A program made the translations under genes and the position numbers. 64,000 bases of DNA. It comes from Bugulina stolonifera (lineage: Eukaryota; Bryozoa; Gymnolaemata; Cheilostomatida; Bugulidae). The notes beneath the pieces are model-generated. The model was not told the origin of the DNA, did not search any database, and was given only the letters and a program-made list of their open reading frames with translations. How positions within the stretch are numbered: the first letter of the stretch is position 1; the number at the start of each line of letters is the position of its first letter. The stretch covers positions 7,771,072 to 7,835,071 of the forward strand of contig OW285189.1 of NCBI GenBank assembly GCA_935421135.1, in the 5' to 3' direction. Positions 31,988-43,800 of the stretch are shown in pieces.

Positions 31988-33539
31988 ATGTCTGTAGTTG
32001 ATGAAGAGCTCTCTCCTATTGTACTAGATAATGGGTCTGGAATGATCAAAGCCGGTTTTGCTGGAGATGATGCTCCAAGATCAGTTTTTCCATCTGTCAT
32101 TGGTCGACCAAAACATCCAGTAAAGTATAACCTGCCCATAAAACACCATTAATAATATTATACGAGTAACGCTAGTTATCGATATACCAGTTGCTATAAT
32201 ACTGTGCATCTGCATAACATACAGTTCATATAGGTGTTGGTGGTTGAGTGGTCTAGCGCTAGTCACTCTGGTCTTGCAGCAATGACGCAGGTTATTTGCA
32301 AGGACATGGGTTCGAGTCCCGCCAACGACCTGGAGGTTTCTGTCCCGAAGAAGGTTTTCCCTCTGTACCACATCGAACTATAATAATATCTAGCTCTAGG
32401 AGCCGTGGTGGCCCCTCGACTAGCCCTGCTATTGGGCAGCCACGTTAAACAATTGTGTTTGGCTCCACGGATATTATTATCATTATTATATAAATGCACA
32501 ATTTCCCATGTTGGTTTTAACTGATGCCTACAACACAAGCCTATAATTATTCTATTGGTCAGTTGGAATTAAATGCCGTAATGTCCAGCTATTTTACTTA
32601 GTATCTACAATGTAGTTACCTGAACTCGTAAACGGAGACCTCACAAATATACATGTACTGTATATACATGTATATTATGAAACTGTCAGATAATTTGTTC
32701 ACAGCGTACTGTATTCATCATATCATAATTGTGTGTCTATCTAGTCACAATAACGACTGGTATATACTGAACTGGGTAGCAATTACTCTGCTGTTGCTGC
32801 TCCGCAAACCCAGTTACCTCAGGCTATATGTGAACACAACTCCGTTGTACAGCCAGTTTCCGTAGCAATGCAGTCAACCTGAGTTATTGTGTTCCCATAC
32901 AGCCTAAACTAACGGGTTCGTTTAACACAGTTCAATGTGAACCAGCTGAGAACAACATAATTACAAAGTCATGTAGTTACTACCCAGTTTGGTGTGAACG
33001 AGGCCTAAAACATATCCAATTTAACTAATTAATTTGATGATCAATGACAATAAATATAATAGACTAGCAGGGCAGCCATCATGAGTATACTGAATACTTG
33101 TAGGCAGTGATAGTTGGAATGCAGAAAGACAGCTTCGTAGGAGATAAGGCTCAAGAAAAACGAGGTATTTTATTGCTGAATTACCCAATAAAACACGGCA
33201 TTGTCACTAACTGGGATGATATGGAGAAAATTTGGCATCACACTTTATATGATGAATTGAGGGTGGCCCCTGAAGAGCACCCCGTCTTCCTCACAGAATC
33301 GCCTTTTAACCCTAAGGCTAACAGAGAGAAGATGACTCAGATAATGTTTGAAACATTCAACACTCCAGCCATGTATGTTGGATTGGAAGGCTTGTTATCC
33401 TTGATCAGTAGTGGAAGAGCATCTGGTGTGATGTTTGATTGTGGTGAGGGCGTCTCACATACCATCCCCATCTATGAAGGTACATACCGGTTTTAGGTCT
33501 AAGCAAAATTATTACAATATTATTCATTGTCATTTAAGC

Positions 33540-33596
<57 letters not shown>

Positions 33597-35668
33597 GTAT
33601 ACGTATACGTATACGTATACGCATACGTAAAGATATGCGTATACATATACATGTACATATACAATAGGAATGTGTCTACCTCTACATCTTTGGGGAGTTG
33701 ACTGTAAGGCAATATAGCCTGTGATCCTACATTTTAAAAGCATGCAAATAATCAAAGATGACTTGTGCACTCAGGCTATGCAGTATGGAATGGTGTTAAC
33801 AGATTTGATCTAGCTGGTAAAGACCTCACCCTATACATGGCTACACTACTGCGGAAGAAAGGGTATAGCTTTACTACCTCAGGTACGCCTCTAATGTACA
33901 ACCTACCAGCACAAATTCTCTCCATATACATGTATTGTCCTCTCTCACTCACTCACATGCTGAAATCTGCTAAAGTTGTGAAGGTGCTTCAAATATTTCG
34001 TCACTAGCGTGAACATATTCACTCATAGTCTGGCAGTTCATGCAACACCGTCTCAAATTCTGCCACAACTCCCGAAGGTGTGGCTCACCTCTTAAATCAC
34101 CAAAAACTAACGACTATATATAAAACAAACTGGTTTGGTTACAGATTTGTTTATTCCAAAACTCATTGAACAGTTCTTTTGACATTTGTGTCTACAATTT
34201 CCATTCTTCAACTGTTACACACCAAATACAGTCACCAATAATATTAATAGAACTTTGGAGCTATGGCTACTGTTCGTGTGGAACCAGATAATGATTATAC
34301 ATCATATATTCACCAGTGTTATATGAATAAAGTTATATGAATATACTTACAGCTGAGATGGAGATAGTGAGGGATATAAAAGAGAATTTATGTTACACAG
34401 CGTTAGATTTCGAACAGGAAAATCTCACTTCAGCAGCATTTTCTGCTAGAGAGGACAACTCCTACCAACTACCAGATGGGAATTCTGTGACACTTGAAAG
34501 TGAAAGATTCCATGTGCCAGAATGTATGTTTCAGCCAGCTATGGTAGGTGAGTGTCATTATACATTGATAGTAAGCAACTACATGTAGTTGCGAAGTTAT
34601 GCACACGACACATGTTTAGCTCACATTATATCTATACAACATGTCTACATATATGTTGTACGAGATGGTAAAGTAACTGGTAGTTCTATATTAGGCATAC
34701 ACTATGATGAATGAGCTTTGCAAGCTATTTATTTATTCAAATTTTACTTGGAGCAACAATAATGTACATTTACTATAGAACGATGACAAGACAGTTTACT
34801 GCATGATACATACGTGTTCACAGCACCTGCTCTTGTTTGTCTGTGCAGGTATTGAGAATGATGGGATACATAAGATGATATATAAGAGCATCATGGCATG
34901 TGATATGGATCTAAGATCGTTACTCCATGCTAACATTATACTCTCTGGGGGTACAACAATGTTTCCAGGTGAGCCTTTCTATAGTACCACTACATGGTAG
35001 CATCATAATATGGTACATGTACTACGTATATCTGACAAGCTTATAGCAGGTTGTACAAACTGGAATTGCTGATGCATATACTATCATGTAAAGTCTACAC
35101 CTTGTTCTAGTGTTTCGACATTTGTATTATCAGATCTACATGTACATGTATATATAGTTGTTACGGATCTGGGCTTTCATGTCGAAGACCCAGGTTTGAT
35201 CCTCGTAGAGGTCATTGGTGGTGTTAGGAAGGGCATCCAATAATTATGTCCTAACAATGATAATGCATATAATGCTCCTGTGCTACATCAGTAACTTTGG
35301 CATTGGAAAAGTGCATTCCCTACCCCAAACTAGAAAAAAAGAATGCAGGTCTCTTTAGATTATTGCTTTCTTACCTGGGATTAATAGTGGGGGAAAAGTC
35401 GGTAAGTGTATTATACAGTGCATGTAACTATTAATAAATGTCATTGTCATTGTGTTACACAGATTTTGGAGGTCGGATAGAAATGGAAATCAAACGCCCG
35501 TGTATGCCTTCAATGAAGGTAAAGGTTGTTCAGCCACCGGAAAGGAAATACTCTGTCTGGATTGGTGGATCTATTCTAGCTTCTCTCTCCACATTCCAAC
35601 ATATGTGGATCAGTAAAGAGGAGTATGACGAGTCTGGTCCATCCATCGTTCACAGGAAGTGCTTGTAA
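31988..35668 (+). CDS. Actin D (divergent actin, 378 aa, altered catalytic site)
   Basis: Coding exons: 31988-32119, 33104-33479, 33775-33882, 34353-34547, 34849-34968, 35463-35668 (TAA). Intron positions and phases equal those of A-C; the ATG again abuts the acceptor (TTTCAG). The overall actin fold is kept ([27 protein letters not shown]-Leu end). Key sites are changed: Gln137, which positions the hydrolytic water, is Glu (VGLEGLL), and Asp157 of the phosphate/metal-binding DSGDG loop is Glu (DCGEG). Glu72 next to His73 is Lys (YPIKHG), the D-loop reads HPAVIVGMQ with one residue missing and Met44 replaced by Ile, Tyr306 is Phe, and Gly308 is Asp. All exons are open, so it is a gene under constraint rather than a pseudogene. 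I infer altered ATP hydrolysis or exchange. A SINE lies in intron 1 and a microsatellite in intron 2. Confidence 0.92.
32232..32480 (+). mobile_element. tRNA-derived SINE in intron 1 of actin D
   Basis: The tRNA-like head at 32234-32330 has A box TGGTTGAGTGG and B box GGTTCGAGTCC, with GTTGGTGG and CCGCCAACGACC as near-complementary ends. A body of about 140 bp follows and ends in an ATT-rich tail (ATTATTATCATTATTATA). It belongs to a different family from the SINE at 31.4-31.8 kb. Confidence 0.8.
33540..33663. repeat. (TACATA)n / (TACGTA)n microsatellite
   Basis: About 120 bp of alternating pyrimidine-purine hexamers, first ACATAT units then ACGTAT units. It lies in intron 2 of actin D. Confidence 0.9.
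35160..35335 (+). mobile_element. 5'-worn SINE copy in intron 5 of actin D
   Basis: AGACCCAGGTTTGATCC is a B-box region, followed by GTGGTGTTAGGAAGGGCATC and, further on, GCTCCTGTG. The same order of blocks occurs in the SINE at 31427-31812. It is a diverged member of that family on the plus strand. Confidence 0.6.
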
Positions 35669-36690
35669 TGGCTGCCTCTTGAACTTTGTAGTGCCAATAT
35701 TAGAATGTGCGATTTAGTTCTATCTGCTTGCATAGTAAATACTCAGTGGTCTTAAAACTAGTCTATCAGGCTAATTGTAATCATGCAGACTTGTTTACAC
35801 AGATAATCTAAGTATATTATGATATGTATAATACAACAATTTTAAAGTAAATCTAAGTTGTATTGACATTTTATAACTACTAGTTCTGGATGTTTATACA
35901 ACTCACCCTCTAGGTAAATGGTCAGTATTTTAAAATTCTTATTTACATGAGATATGCAGATGCAGAATTACAAAAACTGACTATAATGCCAATCACTATT
36001 GTGATTTTATTTTTATTCAATATATCAGTGAGTGATTAGGCCAGAAGTCAGAGATCTTTTTGTTGAACAGAATATTTTCAAACTGATCATGACCCCATTG
36101 TGCATAAGATTAATACTCAGTACTATTGTCTGTTTAGAAGCTACACAATACAGTCTAGTCTATGCATGTTTGTTGTATCTTATATGTTTTGAACTTTAAT
36201 AATTGTATTATATTAATTTAATGATACTTCGTTTTGAGATTACCTCTAGTGTGTTGCTGGGTGCCCTCCGAACTAATTCATTCAACATTATACGCTACAA
36301 TAGACCTTTTTCCACAGCTCCGTGTTTAAGTTGCAAAACATGGAGTTGTTTTCTCCTGGAGGGGAAGTGACTGTATGGCCTGGCCATGTGTACAACTACA
36401 TTATTAAGATTCTTGGTTTAGGAAATTAACTTACAACTTTATCTTGGAACTATGTTGCATAAAAGTTGCAATGAATTGCTATGCATAACCCTGAAGAAAT
36501 TTTGCATCATGCGTAACTGACTTACAAGCAAAATACTTCTGCAAAGCTAATGTCTTTACCTGGAGGTAACCAACCCTGTAACAGGAATGTGGTACTAAAT
36601 AAGTATTAAATACATTGTTTCTCTTACTCGAACTTACTTTGTTAAAAATTATTTACTTGTAATTGTATAACATGGAGTATTTTTCTATGC

Positions 36691-36696
36691 AATAAA
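36691..36696 (+). terminator. Likely polyadenylation signal of actin D
   Basis: AATAAAT-A-GACAATCCT lies 1.02 kb after the stop codon. Nearly the same words occur 1.09 kb after the actin E stop (47828), which supports a real, inherited 3' end. Confidence 0.5.
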
Positions 36697-36866
36697 TAGA
36701 CAATCCTAAACTTTAAATTCTGTTACTTTGTTTATTTAGCCCTACGTTTGATAGTCTTGGTGAGATGCCTCCATATTGTTTTTACTGTCAGATGTACCTT
36801 TAAACCTACATGACTTGTACATGTACCACTGGTATGACTCTCTGCTGTAGCATCACACACTATTTT

Positions 36867-37120
36867 GTGTCTTCGTGACCACTTGGACGGACCCGAGTCG
36901 CTACTAAAAATCACAAGATGGCCGTCCTGCCTAGGCTAAAAAGGCTATTGACCTGGGATGAAACCATCCCTGGTTCATCGGCACAACTGATTTCTTTGCA
37001 CAAAAGTGATGATTTTGTTTTTGGCCCTGGCCGGTGTGTTTGCGCGACTCTGTGACTGATGTGTGCCAGAAAATATTTTAGCAAATTGGCCTGTGCCTGA
37101 AATTTAGGTCACATAGACAC
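36867..37120. mobile_element. MITE-like repeat, 254 bp
   Basis: The ends GTGTCTTCGTGACC and GGTCACATAGACAC are inverted repeats with two mismatches. A decayed relative is at 7071-7241. No target duplication is clear, so the superfamily is open. Confidence 0.55.
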
Positions 37121-38448
37121 TAATTATCACAACAAGGAAATTGTAATAAACATCCTCTGGTTACAAGTACCCTCATGTTTGCTCTAGTTTCATAATTTAG
37201 ATTATTTCCAAGCTATGGATCACCACAGAACAAATGTTAGCTGCTGTGCATGTAACATTTTTTATCTACATGTACATCTAGCAAGGCGTTTAATTTATTA
37301 ACAGCTATAGTTGTCCCTCTCCTCCAAGAGAGGACCTGATTAGCAAACTGTATTCTTATACATGTGACGTATCAGTCATGCTTAAAAAATATTATAGATT
37401 AAATAAACAAAGTACACTTCAAACTTAAACAATTTAATATTATTATTATTATTATTGCTAGTGGAAGCAAGCGTATGAGCTTCTGAATTTTGTATATCAC
37501 TGAACCTTTGACAAATTTAGCATTGGTAATAGTTTAATGCTTCTTGATTTAATGATTTGCCTTATCATTTGACATGGCATTTTTATTCATAACTAATGTC
37601 TTATAGATAAGAAAATAATGAATTCAGTTGCTACAACCGAAACTAACACTAATCTTTTGTGGTAAAAGTATGATATATAACTCGCAGATTGTGTCTTTTC
37701 TCGTATAATTTGGTACATTTACATACATGTAATTATATAATGCAAGCATATTTATGTTCAATTCAAGCATTTTTAGTTCAAATACATTTATATAAATTTT
37801 ACAAGTTTCAGTTGTACAACTCCAAAAATTCGATTGTAAATACACATAGCCTACAAGTCATGGTTTTGCTCAAGCGCTAATCTGCAACATATGGCAGGAT
37901 TTGTCTTCTCTCGCGTAGCAACTGCGTGAAATAAAATCTAGCGAAAGTTTCCATAGCACTAGTGCAACATAAAAGTTCATTGGTTCGTTTATAAGTTTTG
38001 AAATCACCAATAGTCCATTAGATCACGAAAACGAATCTTATTTAATTGGAATCGCCTATTACAATTCTAGGATTACTGGCAAAGCTCTTGGGTATTTCCA
38101 GGTTGCTTTGATTTTTAAGATTATAAAAATAATACATTTACATTTATTGCGGTTTTCTGAAAGTTTACAAATAACACTAATTGTTAAAAGTAACTTGTTG
38201 ACCACATAAATAAATAAATAAACGAAGAAAAAGAAAGGGAGGAGAGGCAAGCATTATTGTTTATAACAACAACCACTAACATAATATAATAAACTGATAA
38301 CGGATAAATAACAAGCAATACAGACGCGAGTGCTTTTTTATTTTGTTTTCATTTTGCTGTCAGTAAAAATGTTTAACTCTACTTAGTTTGACTATTCTAA
38401 ATTGAAACTTCAAATATTTAAACTATTATAATGAATATGATTATATGA
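37121..38448. other. AT-rich spacer, no gene seen
   Basis: No exon with matching splice signals was found on either strand. It includes short ATT runs near 37438-37455. Confidence 0.5.
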
Positions 38449-38456
38449 AATAGAGG

Positions 38457-39085
38457 CAGAGATGTGTGCAAGTTTTATGTTAAAAACTCAAGTTTTCATG
38501 GCCAACACTTAGTTGTGACTCTTTAAGTTTTCATGGCCAACTCTTAGTTGTGATTCTTCAAGTTACAAGTCAACTCTTTCAGTGACAGATCAAAACTTTC
38601 AAGTTATGAGTTAAATATTTACATGTCCCCAGAAACTCAAGTTTTTGTCAAGTTATCCAAGTTAACTACAAGCAAGTTTCAATTCAATTCTTTTCTTGTT
38701 TAACTCGAGTCTTTTTATAGAGTTACTGGGTTATTGTTTACATTATGGTAAAATTTTGTTAGGAAATGGTGTTAGAAGTTCAAATTTCAAAGCAAAATGT
38801 CACAGTTTTAGTGTAAGATGTGTTATAATTGTGGTTGTGGTTGATGGCTATAACTGTGGTTATTTCTATTCATAACAATTCACAGCTGCCCAATGAAAAC
38901 TTGAGTTATTGAATATTTCAACGCAGTGATGTGTGAGTTGAGAGTCTTTGATCATAGCCATAATTGAATTACAGTACAAGTTAGAAGTTTTTCACAGCTG
39001 TATAGTCACGAGTCTTTCCAATAAGCCATAAAATGTTGCTTGAATTAACTCAAGTGAGAGTCTTTAACTGAGTCTGGCTTCTCTG
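38457..39085 (+). mobile_element. hAT MITE copy 1 with 8-bp TSD
   Basis: The termini are CAGAGATG at 38457 and CTTCTCTG ending at 39085. The flanks are an exact 8-bp duplication, AATAGAGG (38449-38456 and 39086-39093). The interior is made of many short ACTC(A/G)AGT words and has no coding frame. It is about 30 bp longer than copy 2 owing to a local duplication near 38495-38560. Confidence 0.9.
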
Positions 39086-39383
39086 AATAGAGGTGCATAA
39101 AACAGCAACTGCAGCAGGTGGTGACTCTGGTTTCCAGTCAGAATACATTTGCTAAAAGTGAGTAGCATACATGACATTAAATAAATATAAGCACTAAAAA
39201 GCAAGTTGATATTGTTGTGAATACTGACTAGGTTAGCCTCGCTAGCAGAAGTGACTAAGCACCACATGCACTGCACTATTTAGTTGTTGCAACCGATAAG
39301 TTGCCACAGTACTTTAAAGTTGGACTGTACTGAAAATTTTAGAATGTTTTTCATCAAATTACTATGTTAGCATTACTTGATAC

Positions 39384-39983
39384 CAGAGATGCCAGACTCG
39401 AGTTAAAGACTCTCACTCGAGTTAATTCAAGCAACATTTTATGGCTTATTATAAAGACTCGTAAGTTGAATACACAGCTGTCAAAAACTTGTAACTTGAA
39501 TTGTAATTCAATTATGGCTATGATCAAAGACTCTCAACTCACGCATCATTATGTTGAAATATTCAATAACTCGAGTTTTCATTGGGCAGCTGTGAATTGC
39601 AATGAATAGAAATAACCACAGTTATAACCACCAACCACAACCACAATTATAAGACATTTTACACTAAAACTGTGACATTTTGCTTTGAAATTTGAACTTC
39701 TAACACCATTTCCTAACAAAATTTCACCATAAGCTAAACAATAACCCAATAACTCTATAAAAAGACTCGAGTTAAACAGGCAGAGAATTGAATTGAAACT
39801 TGCTTGTAGTTAACTTGGATAACTTGACAAAAACTTGAGTTTCTGAAGACATGTAAATATTTAACTCGTAACTTGAAAGTTTTGATCTGTCACTGAAAGA
39901 ATTGACTTGTAACTTGAAGAGTCACAACTAAGAGTTGGCCATGGAAACTTGAGTTTCCAAAATAAAACTTGCACACATCTCTG
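39384..39983 (-). mobile_element. hAT MITE copy 2, inverted, with its own 8-bp TSD
   Basis: Same family as copy 1 in the opposite orientation. It is flanked by CTTGATAC (39376-39383 and 39984-39991), an 8-bp duplication different from that of copy 1. The two copies were therefore separate insertions 298 bp apart that now form a large inverted repeat. Confidence 0.9.
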
Positions 39984-40898
39984 CTTGATACCTCTACCAA
40001 CTTATCTAAACTGTTTCGGTAGTAGCTAATAGATGCTAAACTGCAAAAAAGTAACCCCAAAATTTCTAAATTACCCATAGTGATGTCAGCATTAGGAGTT
40101 ATCACCACCTAGTTTTATGTCAATTCTCAAAACTTCTTCTTTGGTTATCTCAACTCTGACTCGCTATATAGCAGAAATATTGAGTTGTCACAACTGCTTT
40201 ATAAGAAATACAGTGTTCATTCAATAAAACAGATATTAGCAGTTATAGTACTACATGCTGCAGGTTCAACACACCAGTCTATGTGTTGGCTTGTTATTCA
40301 AGAGATAAACAAGTAGCCTATATTGACCAATCAAATTGCAAACTCAAAAGTCATTTGATAATTTTTTGCATTAAATTGTGCTTTTTATTGTCTAGGAATA
40401 TTAACTAGCATTTGTTCTACATACCCATTTTTTCGTTTTGTGATGTTCCTAGTACAACAAGGATAAAAACTCAATTGAAGTTTTCTGTTTATAATAACAT
40501 AATGCGTGGTCTGGCATTCACTCCCTGCAATGATGTTATTCACTAGTTTTAACAGAGCTGGGTACCATGATGACAACATGTATCCCAGCTGGTATTGTGC
40601 TAACTGGTTCAGCTGCTACTAGGCTTTCTAATGGTGCATTCAGCTTACAACCCCAAAATTTCAGTACAGTCCACCTTTAACACTAAGTAAAGTGAAGTAT
40701 TTGGAAATTATCTCAACCAACAGGAATGATGTATTTTTCATTTATTTGTTAGTAAACCAACTGAGTTTTCAACAAGCTCTTTGGGAGCACCGCTCCATTG
40801 TTTATTATTTGTGATTGGTTTGCACTGCGCAATACAATTTGAATTATTTTAGCAGTTTTGTTTGACTAATATATACACAGCTATTCTGCATTCTTGGG

Positions 40899-43800
40899 AT
40901 GGCACTGGTGGTGGACACCGGTTCTGGAGTCATAAAAGCTGGATTTGCTGGTGATGATGCTCCTTCTGAAGTATTTCCCTCAGTCGTTGGCAGAAAAAGA
41001 AACAGATTAAAAGATGTATGCTGCTACCCATATTCCAATGACTAAAATTTAGATTTACTAGACTGCTTAATTTCATACGACACACTATTTTCTTTTGGGA
41101 GTTGTCTTCAAGAAGTACATCTGACACCACTGATGAGCAAATCGGACCACTAGTACTATGAGAATAAATGTCACCGTAATCTTATGAGATTGAGGCTCAC
41201 TTCCCATTAGTGAGCCATCAGTACTTGACTGTTGCAGTTCTTCCTGTTGCTGGTATTCGTTGTTTCTGGGCCGGTTCATCATTTTGTTTTGAGGACAACT
41301 CCCATAGGTAGGATAAAATGAGAATAGATTACCAGTAACATTATTAACATCTTACATGTAATTAGTATATTTGGTAACTCTAGACTTGTACTTACTATAG
41401 AGTAAGTCATCTTCCAGTGGTGCTGATTGTTTTGGTTGGGAGGCTCTGGAAGCTAGTATGCCGGTGTCACTTAGTTATCCTATGGAGCATGGCATCGTAG
41501 CTAACTGGGATGACATGGAGAAGCTCTTACACTACACTTTCGACACCCAATTGAAAGTGGCCATTGATGATTGCCCCATCTTACTAACTGATGCACCTCT
41601 CAACTCTAAGGCTAACAGAGAGAGATTGACTCAGATTATGTTTGAGAAATTTGGCTCACAATCTCTGTATGTGGCGAGACAGAGCATGTTAGCTATGTAT
41701 AGTGGAGGCAGAGTATCTGCTATTACTGTAGACTGTGGTGACGGTGTTTGCCATGTTGCTCCTATCTATGAAGGTAAGTCTGCGATACATGTACTACACT
41801 GCAGATGCTGCTTTATTCTGTGAGAACATTTGTGTCTATATTGCTTTCACATTTTTATATAGCCCTGCAATTACTGTCTACAATTTTTATGATTATGTAG
41901 TGGCATGCTATTGATAGGCTGGTGTCACCACACTATGTGCAGAGGAACCTACATTCCATGACTTGTAGTTAACTTATTAGCGCATGCAGCTCAACTGTGA
42001 GATTAATTATAGTTTATTTGCAATGTCTGAATTTTTAGCCTATATATAAATATCTAAATAAGAAGCTATTAGGCGTATTCGGATATTGCACCATGCAAGC
42101 TTATAAATAGCAATCTGCGGCAACAACAATATATTTTATTCAATAATATAGCGCTAGCTATAACGCAAGGCAAGGCGTGCCTGGCAATAATAATATAAAG
42201 TATATTCACTTAGCGAGGGGATTTCCTAGGCCTGCACGGTGTTTCGGTTTCAAACGATGTAAACGGTGTGTGAACCCTCGGTGTTACACATCCGCAAAAT
42301 TTTTTATGCACCGAATCGTACCGGCACCGTGCCCAAACGATATATTGATGGTTCGGTGTAGTTCGATGTTATCGAACCGGATCGCTATGCCAGTAGTCAT
42401 TAAATATTCATGCGGTCTAATATCACGTGCTCTTGTTTACCTCACTTCAAACTAGGTTGCATACCTTCGCTTATCCGTTTCCACATTAACTGCCATCGTG
42501 GCTGTGATTGATTATCAATGTTGTGGAGGTAATAATTATTATCAAATTATAATAAATTGATTAATAATTACGTAACTTAGCAGATTCTGCGTATATTATA
42601 TTCTATCGTTTGCATATGATTGCTTTGTTCATGAATAGTGTGCTGAAATAGAATAGTAGTATACGATCGAATATACTGGATTATTATAATATAATTAAAT
42701 TTAAACATACCATTGGATTAATTATTTCTATTATAATTAATCTACTTCTAATGTTTAAATTTGATTATAATCGCTTGTAACTAAGAATAGCTACAATGCT
42801 TATAACAGTTAATCATTATGAATTATGGCTTTTTAATTTAAAATCGTTGTGTAGTTATGCTATTGGTAAGTACCAGCTCTTTATCTATTTAAAATAAGCT
42901 AATACTAATGTAATGTTCAATCAATATTTTGTAGGTAGAATTCATCGGACTGAGCCATCGTAATATCCAATCTGAAGACAAATCTGCTAGGTTGAATCGG
43001 TGGACACACTGAATTACACCAAATCAGCAATCTATCAAGAAAGCTTGCAAGAAAGATTTCCTACATTATCATTACATCATATGCAAATGCAACTATGCTA
43101 GCATTTCTTCTTTCTCTTGTGATATGAAGTTAACCCATGTAATTTTAAATTTGTTATCTTTTTGTGTCAATGGTACGAGTGTGGTGGAAACAATGTTTGC
43201 TGTTTTTCTTCTGTAATCTGGTCACAATCAGTAATAAATCTAATAAATAGTATGTAGTTGGTTGGGTGTGTGTCCAGTCTATTGTTTTTATATTTAATAT
43301 ATTTATTAAAATTATATAAAATAGGTGAAGTAAGACCCAATGCAACTTAAGACTCACTAGGCTACATGGGCAAATACAAAATCTTGGAGTAGGAGTAAGC
43401 ACTGATTACTTTCACTAACCCAATAGCCACTTTAATGAAAATAATATACATATACTATGTTTTAATGAAGGCCTGTCTGCCTGCCATATCTGAAAATAAA
43501 ATAAACCATGATTGGCATGAACTCATGTTGCAAGAAAGTGTTGAGGATTTTTGTTCCCTTGTATTGAATGATCATGATGGGACAACTCTATTAGGCAAAC
43601 TAGCTCCTGGACCGGTTCGATCCGGTATATCGAACCAAAGTTGACACCGTCTAACACCGACTGAGACCAGGACCAAGCGGTTCGGTATATCGATCCAAAT
43701 TTGGCATCGGTTGACACCGAATGAGACCAGGCACAAGAGAACCGGTGTCAACCGGTGTTTGATTACCACCACCCCAAAAACCGAATATCAGTGGGGAGGC

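Noticed and set aside
32234..32330. A working tRNA gene in actin D intron 1
   Set aside because: It runs without a break into a non-tRNA body and an ATT-rich tail, as SINEs do.
33435..33770. Open frames on both strands through the TACATA/TACGTA tract
   Set aside because: They are translations of a microsatellite, not genes.
38449..39991. A segmental inverted duplication (large palindrome)
   Set aside because: Each arm has its own, different 8-bp target duplication, so they are two transposon insertions.
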